64,000 nt of DNA from a virus, in the IMG/VR virus record IMGVR_UViG_3300034272_001608, positions 1-64,000 of that record. The stretch is one strand, 5' to 3'. Below are positions 39,301 to 45,772 of the stretch, in pieces. The position numbers were made by a program, and so were the translations under genes. Numbering within the stretch: the first letter of the stretch is position 1; each line of letters opens with the position of its first letter. The notes under the pieces were generated by a model. It searched no databases. It saw only the letters and a list, made by a program, of their open reading frames with translations, and was not told where the DNA came from.

Positions 39301-41442
39301 AAGTATACTATCAATACGAACTCTATTTGTTTCGTTATTTAATACTTTATTAACAATAACGTTCAACACAGATGGATGGTCAACAACTATCTTCCAAGTT
39401 AACGACCCACCTCTATTTGTACTCTTATAGGTGTAAATTGGTTCAGGTCTTCCCAAAAATTCACTAGCATTCCAGTTTGCGGTAACAGTCTCACTGAATG
39501 TTAATCCGTATGGTGGGAACCACATAACACGTCCTCCGTTTGGACCTCTCTCACAAACAGGTAAGTCTGATGTTGAAAACCCTGGTGTATTTGATGTTCT
39601 CCACGCTAAGTTCTCGATTGAGAACATGTATTTCTTGGCAACAGCATTATTAATGGTACCAATAATATTTGAAGAGTCTTGTCCACCCTCTTGTTTGTTT
39701 GGTACAATATTAAGATTATATGTTTTGTCTAATACCGAATATGCAAATCTTCTACCTTCAGTTGTGATACCATCAACTTTTTGAAGGTCATTGTATTGTA
39801 AGTATGGTACATCTTTAGCAAATACACGACAATACTCAGTACCAACTTCTTGTCCAATTGCACCAACATATCTATAAACTCTTGAGCCTTTAGTTAACTC
39901 TTTATACCCATCATGGAATACTTTACTAACTTGGTCAATCGCATTACCAACGTGTTGTAATCTTTTACCACCTTGTGGTTGGCTATCAATAATTCTTTGG
40001 GTATCGTCTAAAATAGAACCCTCTCTAAATGTTCTTTCAGTAGACTCAGTTGTGTTATATGATGACGGTTTGAAGTCTTCGTCTTCATTTGTAACCTCAC
40101 CACCAAGACCAACTTTCTTACCAGCGTTACCTTTATACTTAGGAGACACCCACGTAAATCCACCTTCAATACCTCCTCCATTAGAGTATGTAGGACCATT
40201 GGCACCTAATCTAACATCTTTACTTGGTCCTTCATATAACTGAGCAAGTTCTTGTGGACCATATACAGGTGACTGTTGTTCTATACCATACGCATTAACA
40301 GGTACTTCACCTACAGGTGAGAATACTTGTGAAGGGTTTGATGTAATATTTCCTATATAGAAATTACTATTGTCAGATTGTGTACCTGTTAAAGCCCCCG
40401 CAGCTCTGTCAATAAATGTTCTTGGGAAGTTTGGTTTATACTTGTTATAATCAATATTCTTGAACAGTCTTGACCTCTGACCCGCCCCCATGTTGTTAAA
40501 CATGATTTGAGAACCAGTGTCTCCACCACCCATTAATCTATTAAAGAACTTACCAACACCACTACTTCTAAACGCATTAGACATTTGTTGTATTGTAGTC
40601 TGTGGACCTGGGTTGATGTTAGGGTCAAAGTATGAACCAGGAATTGTGGATGCGGGTAAAATACTACCACCCAATCTCAACGCAAAGTTGGCTGCAGCAA
40701 ATATTGGATTTGCGTTTACAGTAATTCTGTAGTTTGGTTCAATAATTGGAACTACCCCTGATAATATATTAACAATGTCACTACCACTATTGATGTTAAG
40801 AATATTGGCTCTGTCAATCGTTTCTTGTCTAATTTGAGCAGCAATTCTATCTTCAAACTCTTTTCTCAAAGTTTGTGCTCCAAGACGAGCAATGAATGAA
40901 TCTTGACTCAATAATCCATTACTACCACCAGGGTCTGGTGATAATAAAATTGAAACAGGAGTATAACTTGACGGAACAAAAGTTGTTGGGTAAGGTTGGT
41001 TATTTGATAGATTGGTTGTTTGTGGTCTATCTAATGAATTAAAAAATGGAGCACTGTCAAGTTGAAGTTGACTTCCGTTTGAATATACGTTGAGTGGTTT
41101 CCATTTCTGAGATTCTGGAACGGCTTGGTCAACAATATTTGCATCCTGGTACCCATATTCACCTTCATTGGATTTTGTATTATTTAATCCATTTGGGTCA
41201 GGTACTTGTTCGTATCCACCTTCGTTACCATATTGATTTAAAGGGTATAGTTGGTTGGCGAATGAAGGTTCGTCAATAAGTTGGTCAGGACTATCTTGAA
41301 CTGATGTGTCCGATTGAACGTATTCAGTATTAAATGGGGGCGTAGGTCTATTGGGAGCCTTGGCATAAGGTGTCAAGTTCCTAACTATAAGTTTCTTTCT
41401 GAAACCTTCCGAATTTATAAAATCTAAAGGACTATTTCCCAT
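36367..41442 (-). CDS. Large baseplate/tail-tube-cap protein with OmpA-like domain
   Basis: 1691 residues. Residues ~1-450 are Asn/Gly/Pro-rich. Around 640-720 is a conserved tail-type domain: VMWFPPYGLTFSETVTANWN, then FLGRPEPIYTY and LTWKIVVDHPSVLN. Residues ~855-935 look like an OmpA-like peptidoglycan-associated fold (VTINVDSSCSAPAT, then ELSRRRIRSMVEFF and RLIILGGTALGEE). Residues ~1165-1220 hold another tail domain (VTLSFNFVGGSGLKESIDKL, ALTFNYYANTEIY). The last ~400 residues are helical and Lys/Asn-rich. It lies between tape measure and gp53, where T4 has gp48/gp54 cap proteins, so it may join tube, hub and peptidoglycan contact. No catalytic residues identified. Confidence 0.6.
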   Translation of the reverse strand: MGNSPLDFINSEGFRKKLIVRNLTPYAKAPNRPTPPFNTEYVQSDTSVQDSPDQLIDEPSFANQLYPLNQYGNEGGYEQVPDPNGLNNTKSNEGEYGYQDANIVDQAVPESQKWKPLNVYSNGSQLQLDSAPFFNSLDRPQTTNLSNNQPYPTTFVPSSYTPVSILLSPDPGGSNGLLSQDSFIARLGAQTLRKEFEDRIAAQIRQETIDRANILNINSGSDIVNILSGVVPIIEPNYRITVNANPIFAAANFALRLGGSILPASTIPGSYFDPNINPGPQTTIQQMSNAFRSSGVGKFFNRLMGGGDTGSQIMFNNMGAGQRSRLFKNIDYNKYKPNFPRTFIDRAAGALTGTQSDNSNFYIGNITSNPSQVFSPVGEVPVNAYGIEQQSPVYGPQELAQLYEGPSKDVRLGANGPTYSNGGGIEGGFTWVSPKYKGNAGKKVGLGGEVTNEDEDFKPSSYNTTESTERTFREGSILDDTQRIIDSQPQGGKRLQHVGNAIDQVSKVFHDGYKELTKGSRVYRYVGAIGQEVGTEYCRVFAKDVPYLQYNDLQKVDGITTEGRRFAYSVLDKTYNLNIVPNKQEGGQDSSNIIGTINNAVAKKYMFSIENLAWRTSNTPGFSTSDLPVCERGPNGGRVMWFPPYGLTFSETVTANWNASEFLGRPEPIYTYKSTNRGGSLTWKIVVDHPSVLNVIVNKVLNNETNRVRIDSILESFFAGCRKYDIYELAKKYQTVNPNDLFQLQQAITTKEMTREQIEYTRKTIESGVNSPNGADQPISSSSINSEVESLLKKYLNLGLYFGNDYPKPNGTTDYITEYNRYTSTSNRKYYNSKENAGATNTFFDTVVTPNYKVAEQFCLDLAKIFETNTEGSVTINVDSSCSAPATKAYNVELSRRRIRSMVEFFTNNQALKKYTTSSPKRLIILGGTALGEETTIGSGTTNSSQVQKAAVKSGGTYTVTDLTPLGNTFNCTDNDPSASGGDTNADSKEIFTVNAMACRRAFIKNVSTTIQTPKSDPVPNKTDVLVGNVVTETVKVEEVTQEWKPKDNITKKVVRALLSECDYFETIKAETPMVYDNLKDKLKFFQPSFHSITPEGLNSRLTFLQQCMRPGDTIPTIKQKTPNAKPEAEYNNAVNTAFGAPPVLVLRVGDFYNTKIIPNNLSIQYEGLDINPEGIGVQPMIANVTLSFNFVGGSGLKESIDKLQNALTFNYYANTEIYDDRADATDKESSKILDQIFLAGQTPPPIPGANSAQPNNGQSNNNPIGIVISSSATTSGTTGVISYSDFMEKVKTDTQTYFTNVVNKTKETINQYNNAVRQQWLLERNYTQGNFNVDSPNVVLFGKPNNVEKRFDEIFVELDNNIKNGSEGFIQFISDNSKNFSEKLIRTVKENYSNYVSKKRSSFQNAISKITQDLVNQEQSYLQTLSRVNIVTYKGTTFDSGTDGFQTNNGPVTTYVTLGTSRVTKGSTAANTLIELVDDVKKIQQDIAGFNQVIFSNSKFSFNSTEYEGILVYQVDNGKSKAVTTQQVFLPFSRNANFENNVFRRVYMIVSDDVVDDKKYQTFKQQIIGNVIGNQTVIGNGSADIEAAFNLYWEKTAKPAFLEENNISKSFVDNLEKNGLKNYLVYTPFSKKDREFTFTTENPSTTDKKKSQENMIKGLANTTNQNTNVLTWNDTNGNATGAFISKAKLN

Positions 41443-41456
41443 TTATATCTTTCCTA

Positions 41457-41463
41457 ATAAATA
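41457..41463 (-). promoter_or_regulatory. TATTTAT element before the 1691-aa gene
   Basis: Coding strand CCTATTTATTAGG, 15 bases before the ATG at 41442, in a 40-base gap after the tape-measure gene. Confidence 0.4.
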
Positions 41464-41482
41464 GGTCGTGAGTTATTTTTTA

Positions 41483-43321
41483 TTATCGAGCGTAATTGTT
41501 TGCAACAGGTGCTTTAGTAGGATTTGAAGCTGTGGTAACATTTACAATATAATCTTTGAATCCTTGCTCATTTAGTTTATCATAAATAAGTTTTTGAATT
41601 TTTTCATCGCTAAATCCTGGAGGTGCCGTAATATCTATTTTAATTGCTCCCGCAATTTCAACTTTTGAGTTCTGTCCTCCCGTTTGTGCGGCACTTCCTG
41701 TTGTGGCATAAGCATCTCTAACTTGTGTTTCTCGTCCTTCAATAAGAGATGAAATTGGCTTACCTCCAGCAGTCTTTTGTTCTTCAGCTTTTGGAGCAAC
41801 CTTTCCAAGTACATAATCATAACCTTGTTGCATCGCCCTTTCAATTGCGGTTTTGTCTGTGGTGTTTGCCCTAGCTTCCTCAATTGCCTTTTTCATAGTA
41901 TCTTTGAACTTTTCGTTGACTTGTCCTGCTTGATTTCCTGCTCGTTCAAAATACTTTGAGAGTGCGTCTGTCGTAGACATGTTATTTTTGAATATATCAT
42001 CTTTCAGTTGTCCAACATCACTTAAAGCTCTCTCACTTTCTCTTCTTATATCTTTTGTGGAGCCAGCGTTTGAAACCGCACCAGTAAGTGCCGAAGCACC
42101 TCTACGAATACCTTCTCTTGTGTCTAATACCTGTCCCGCACTTACCGCCCCACCAACAACTTTAGCTCTAATTGCTGCAACATCGTTCTTAGTTATTTCA
42201 GAAAGATTCATTTGTGACCTTGCAAGTTCTTCTAATGTTTTGGGTCCTTCCTTTTGTTCTTTAATTAACTTATCAAACTCATCCTGAGTAAGTTCACTTA
42301 ACTTTCTTGTTTGTTCGATACCTGAATCATCTTTTATTTTAACTTCATATTCACCACCTTCACCCATCTTAGCAATGTTTGCTAAGTATTGTTTGTCATC
42401 CTCTTTTATATTTAAACCAGCCGCACCTATCGCAGAAATTCTTTTATCAGCCTCAGCCGCAGCTAAACCTAATTTTGACATTTCTTTTGCAGAAACACCT
42501 GTCTGTTGTTCCATTTCCCTAAGAGTAAGAACACCTTGAGGATTAATTTTAAATGTTTTTGTTTTTTCGTCGAAGTATGTAAATTGTTTTGCTACGTCAA
42601 CTAAACTATCTTGTAACGCGCCTGGGTCATTAATTGATGCGTTCATTAATGCAAATGGGTCGGCTAAATTTCCTGCCGCAACTCCCAGTCTTTGGAATGC
42701 CGCAGCTGTTTCAATCGCTCCTTCAGGACTTAATACTCTATCAGCCAATCTGAATGTCTCGCTCATGTCAAATCTTAACATAGAAGCTTGTGCCGCCATC
42801 TTAGTTAAACCAAGAACTCCACCCTCAAATTGGTAACGGTTCATTTGTTCCATGTTTTGGGTAACATCTCCCATAACCGCCTTGGCGTTACCACCAATAC
42901 TTTGAATATATTGTACAGATTCTTCTAAAGCCTCGGGTATTGTTTCGATACCCGCCCCAATGTCTGAAAAAGCTTTAGTAAGAGTTTGTGCATCTAGACC
43001 TAAAACTTTGTTAGCAGCAAATAATTTTTCAACATCTTCAGTATTGGCAATTACATTCCTTCTTGATTCAGCCGCAACTTTTCCAATAATATCTGCAACA
43101 TCTTTAATGTCACCACCTAACCTTGTTACATTGGGTGTTGCATCCGCAAGTGCAGTAGATATTTCACTAATACGTTGTCTACCTTGAGTAAAAGTTTCGT
43201 TTACTTGGTTGGAGTATTCTGATAATGCGTCTGATGCGGCGGTGAATGCCTTAAGGTCAAGGGTTAGTTGTCGTTGGACATCTTCACCAAATTTTTCCGC
43301 GGTACTTTTTTCGTCTGCCAT
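41483..43321 (-). CDS. Tail tape-measure protein
   Basis: 612 residues, almost entirely helical by composition, with Ala/Glu/Lys-rich heptad-like stretches (DLKAFTAASDALSEYSNQVN at the start; repeated AAEADKRI, EEARANTTD segments). The tape measure sets tail length and occupies the tube lumen. Its position directly after the chaperone pair and before large baseplate genes is the standard order for long-tailed phages. T4 uses gp29 (590 residues) for this, a good length match. No membrane helix is evident, unlike many tape measures. The C-terminal ~60 residues (IKIDITAPPGFSDEKIQ) form a small folded domain. Confidence 0.75.
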   Translation of the reverse strand: MADEKSTAEKFGEDVQRQLTLDLKAFTAASDALSEYSNQVNETFTQGRQRISEISTALADATPNVTRLGGDIKDVADIIGKVAAESRRNVIANTEDVEKLFAANKVLGLDAQTLTKAFSDIGAGIETIPEALEESVQYIQSIGGNAKAVMGDVTQNMEQMNRYQFEGGVLGLTKMAAQASMLRFDMSETFRLADRVLSPEGAIETAAAFQRLGVAAGNLADPFALMNASINDPGALQDSLVDVAKQFTYFDEKTKTFKINPQGVLTLREMEQQTGVSAKEMSKLGLAAAEADKRISAIGAAGLNIKEDDKQYLANIAKMGEGGEYEVKIKDDSGIEQTRKLSELTQDEFDKLIKEQKEGPKTLEELARSQMNLSEITKNDVAAIRAKVVGGAVSAGQVLDTREGIRRGASALTGAVSNAGSTKDIRRESERALSDVGQLKDDIFKNNMSTTDALSKYFERAGNQAGQVNEKFKDTMKKAIEEARANTTDKTAIERAMQQGYDYVLGKVAPKAEEQKTAGGKPISSLIEGRETQVRDAYATTGSAAQTGGQNSKVEIAGAIKIDITAPPGFSDEKIQKLIYDKLNEQGFKDYIVNVTTASNPTKAPVANNYAR

Positions 43322-43345
43322 AATAATTTTAATAACCTATATTAT

Positions 43346-43352
43346 ATAAATA
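43346..43352 (-). promoter_or_regulatory. TATTTAT element before the tape-measure gene
   Basis: Coding strand GTATTTATATAATATAGG, 25 bases from the ATG at 43321 and immediately after the hairpin terminator of the chaperone pair. Confidence 0.4.
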
Positions 43353-43353
43353 C

Positions 43354-43379
43354 AAAAGGACTGATTTTTCAGTCCTTTT
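43354..43379 (-). terminator. Hairpin terminator after the chaperone pair
   Basis: Perfect 11-bp stem AAAAGGACTGA / TCAGTCCTTTT with a 4-base loop. The stop codon of the 59-codon extension lies inside one arm. The hairpin is near-symmetric and could act on either strand. Confidence 0.8.
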
Positions 43380-43548
43380 TATTATCTTCTAACCATTTAT
43401 CTAAAAGATATTTCCTAACAAACAATGGCATAATTAAGAAATCTTGATAAGAGATGTTTAATAATTTGTTTAAATAATAGAATTCGTCTATTTGTCCTTT
43501 TCTATAATCAGAAGAAAGGACGAAAAAAGTCGACCCCAAAGCCAACAT
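43369..43548 (-). CDS. Out-of-frame extension of the tail-assembly chaperone (gp51-like)
   Basis: 59-codon frame lying +1 relative to the 247-residue chaperone and overlapping its last 41 bases. It begins with ATG at 43548 directly after a stop codon, or is reached by frameshifting at the T6 run (43523-43528), where Phe tRNA on TTT TTT C can slip to TTC. The protein part past the overlap (SSDYRKGQIDEFYYLNKLL, then ISYQDFLIMPLFVRKYLLDK) has the helix-Trp/Leu-rich look of the C-terminal parts of tail-assembly chaperones such as the T domain of lambda gpGT and T4 gp51. A fusion would be about 293 residues. Its stop is in the terminator stem. Separate translation from the ATG is the alternative. 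Confidence 0.7.
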   Translation of the reverse strand: MLALGSTFFVLSSDYRKGQIDEFYYLNKLLNISYQDFLIMPLFVRKYLLDKWLEDNKKD

Positions 43549-44251
43549 TCACTGTAAGCTTTTCTCCTGACGGGGCCAATATTGTTCTATTTAAATCTAA
43601 TCGTGGTTCATTGTCATCCATAAATTGTCTGATATACTTTGAATCTGCAATTGGCATCTGCTCGATGAACTTTGCAATCTCCGCCTTATCAGTTACCCCA
43701 TTAATCTCGATTATTTGTTTGTTTAATCTCCAAGTAACTTTTGGAACCGTTCTACCTTGTGGGTAAGAGTCGGCCATTTTTTGAACGTCCATAATTTCAC
43801 CATAAGTCATTGGTTTAAGTTTAACACTCGTTTGTGACTTTGGTAAAGTTGTTATGAATGTACCGTCTTCTTGTGGTTCTTGACCTTTAATAATTTCCAA
43901 AGAGTCTAATCTAACCGTTCCCTTGAATGGTTTTTTAGTGGAGGGGTCAATTAAATTTAAATCAATTTCAGGACCAAAAGCAGTATTTCTTAAAAAGATT
44001 AATATTGCTTCAATGTCACCTTCCATTAAATCCTCAATACGAACATCTGGTTCGTATATCTTTGCTCTCAATAATGACTGTGTCATATCTGTACCACCAC
44101 CCATTAAGATATTCTCGTCACTTGCCGTAAGATAACCTACTTTAATAGATTTCTTTTTGTTTTTGTAGAATACACCTTGTGTTGGTAAAGGAACTACATC
44201 ATGTGGTAATGAAAAGTTTGCTTGACCGTATTCTTTTGCTTGATTGTCCAT
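43508..44251 (-). CDS. Tail-assembly chaperone / gp26-like protein
   Basis: 247 residues. It resembles the T4 gp26 / T4_baseplate family: early PLPTQGVFYKNKKKSIKVGY, LTASDENILMG, a central VKLKPMTYGEIMDVQKMADS, and an end rich in hydrophobics (VNVGFGVDFFRPFF). It lies between tube and tape measure, where long-tailed phages encode a chaperone whose product is extended by frameshifting. An overlapping frame at 43369-43548 fits that pattern. The 5' leader contains an 11-bp stem hairpin (44261-44290) after a TATTTAT element at 44314-44320. Role: keeps tape measure soluble and helps nucleate tube assembly (family knowledge). Confidence 0.7.
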   Translation of the reverse strand: MDNQAKEYGQANFSLPHDVVPLPTQGVFYKNKKKSIKVGYLTASDENILMGGGTDMTQSLLRAKIYEPDVRIEDLMEGDIEAILIFLRNTAFGPEIDLNLIDPSTKKPFKGTVRLDSLEIIKGQEPQEDGTFITTLPKSQTSVKLKPMTYGEIMDVQKMADSYPQGRTVPKVTWRLNKQIIEINGVTDKAEIAKFIEQMPIADSKYIRQFMDDNEPRLDLNRTILAPSGEKLTVNVGFGVDFFRPFF

Positions 44252-44255
44252 ATAA

Positions 44256-44290
44256 AAAATTAACCGTAAAGTTTATGTGCTTTACGGTTA
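44256..44290 (-). terminator. Hairpin after tail tube gene (terminator or leader structure)
   Basis: Perfect 11-bp stem TAACCGTAAAG / CTTTACGGTTA with an 8-base loop, then ATTTTTTAT on the minus strand. It follows the tube stop by ~34 bases and precedes the chaperone ATG by 10. A TATTTAT element lies upstream of it at 44314-44320, so it could also be in the chaperone mRNA leader. Confidence 0.75.
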
Positions 44291-44323
44291 AATATAATTG
44301 TAATTAGTTTTTTATAAATAGTA

Positions 44324-44812
44324 TTAGTATACTAACACACATCTATCCATTCTCAAAGTTGCCGCGATTGTTGCTAAACCGTCTTGGTTATAAGCCAAGG
44401 TGTTAAAGTTAACATCTGTTAGGAATGTACCATATAGAATCCACTTTTCAACAACAACACCCGTTGGGTCCAACATCTCAAGGTCCACATCTTTTTTGTA
44501 ACCCGCTGCATATCCCATACGACCTGTTACTGACTCGGCGTGTAAACGCACCCACTCCATAAGAGCTTGTGCCGCAGAAGGTCCAATTGGGTCTCTGAAT
44601 GTTACGTTAATTGTTTGCCAGTTAAATCTACCTGCAACATATGTTGAGGTGTTCAAAAATGGAATCTCTGTCGCCCCAATTGTAATGTGTGGTCTAGCCG
44701 CAGATTCTACGAACCACTCATTAATACCTAAACTTGATGGAAACCTTAGAATGAATCGGTTTTGACGTTTCGGTTCGTAAGGAATCGGCATTTTCATCAG
44801 TAAATCAGCCAT
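44324..44812 (-). CDS. gp19: Tail tube protein gp19
   Basis: 162 residues, identical in length range to T4 gp19 (163). Contains PYEPKRQNRFILRFPSSLGI at the start, FNWQTINVTFRDPIGPSAAQ in the middle and VVEKWILYGTFLTDVNF toward the end, all typical of the T4-like gp19 tube family. Hexamers stack to form the inner tube through which DNA passes. The gene lies downstream of sheath and a HAD-like gene, and is followed by a hairpin. A TATTTAT element is 33 bases before the ATG. Confidence 0.88.
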   Translation of the reverse strand: MADLLMKMPIPYEPKRQNRFILRFPSSLGINEWFVESAARPHITIGATEIPFLNTSTYVAGRFNWQTINVTFRDPIGPSAAQALMEWVRLHAESVTGRMGYAAGYKKDVDLEMLDPTGVVVEKWILYGTFLTDVNFNTLAYNQDGLATIAATLRMDRCVLVY

Positions 44813-44844
44813 ATTATTTAAATTTTGTTTCTATGTTTATAACG

Positions 44845-44851
44845 ATAAATA
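44845..44851 (-). promoter_or_regulatory. TATTTAT element before the tail tube gene
   Basis: Coding strand GATATATTTATCG, 33 bases upstream of the gp19 ATG. Confidence 0.4.
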
Positions 44852-44902
44852 TATCCGTTTGAAAAATTTTTCTCTTTACTTATTTTTTTAAAAACGGTAT
44901 TC

Positions 44903-45733
44903 TTATTTTACTTCCTTTTTAGTGCCTCCAGCAGTAGAATAAGTCTTAACTATATTATCTGGTTTATTTTTAAAATGCTTTTGCATTACTTCTATATTTC
45001 TAGGGTCATCGTCACTAAAACCTATTGTTGGTTCTGCTGGAATAAATTTATTACCTATATCATTTTTTAAGTAAGCTCTTTTATTTAGAACTGCTGCCAT
45101 CCCTTTAATATAACTCACAAAATCTTCCATTGCACGGACCTTCGCCTCTTCAGGATTTTGAGCCCCCTTATCGTCCCCAAAAGAAACGGGGTGGTATTTG
45201 TTAAGTTCTAAATATGACTTGATTAATTCATCGTCGCTCATTTCGTCTTCACCAACAAACGACCTATATTTTTTTAAATTTTTAATCAACTCTTCTTTGT
45301 CAATACCATTAAACCCTTCTATAATATAATTGTAGACAGCTTCTTTTAAAGTGCTTGGGTTATGACCTCTCGCAGTAATGATTGAAAAAATTGACCCGTT
45401 ATTAATCGCCTCTCTAAAATCATCAAAAGCTGGACCAGTTTTGGCTCTCATTGCATCCACTAAAAAATCTTTATCTCCCTCGGTTCTAAAATTTCTAAAA
45501 GGATTTTCTCCAAACCCTACAATCATTTTACCCTTATATTCAAAAGGTTCTTTTCCAATATGATGTCTATGTTCCGCAAAATCATCAGTAGACATTCCAA
45601 CTTCATCTCCGTCCTCATCTTTTACAATAATTTTTGTAGGCATGTGGACAATATTGTCGTCCCAATCGAACGCATAATATTTTAAATCTGGTGAACCCTC
45701 ACCCTTAAACCCTTCTGTAAACTCTTTTCTCAT
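44903..45733 (-). CDS. HAD-superfamily phosphatase-like protein
   Basis: 276 residues. HAD motif I is FDWDDN with Asp23 and Asp25. A motif II-like Thr follows in FSIITARGHN near residues 117-126, and a motif IV-like acidic set ends GFSDDDPRN near 245. HAD enzymes transfer phosphate through the first Asp; likely substrates include nucleotides, sugars, DNA or RNA ends. The N-terminal ~17 residues (MRKEFTEGFKGEG) precede the core and could be a targeting tail. Its place between sheath and tube is unusual for a metabolic enzyme. The middle (residues ~135-215) is a helical cap-type insertion. Substrate unknown. Confidence 0.7.
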   Translation of the reverse strand: MRKEFTEGFKGEGSPDLKYYAFDWDDNIVHMPTKIIVKDEDGDEVGMSTDDFAEHRHHIGKEPFEYKGKMIVGFGENPFRNFRTEGDKDFLVDAMRAKTGPAFDDFREAINNGSIFSIITARGHNPSTLKEAVYNYIIEGFNGIDKEELIKNLKKYRSFVGEDEMSDDELIKSYLELNKYHPVSFGDDKGAQNPEEAKVRAMEDFVSYIKGMAAVLNKRAYLKNDIGNKFIPAEPTIGFSDDDPRNIEVMQKHFKNKPDNIVKTYSTAGGTKKEVK

Positions 45734-45737
45734 TTGG

Positions 45738-45763
45738 CTAAAGGGGGGAATTAATCCCCCCGT
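45738..45763 (-). terminator. Hairpin terminator after tail sheath
   Basis: G6/C6 arms around an ATTAATT centre, followed on the minus strand by TTTAG. It lies ten bases beyond the sheath stop, so it would cap the abundant sheath transcript. Confidence 0.7.
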
Positions 45764-45772
45764 TAATTATTA

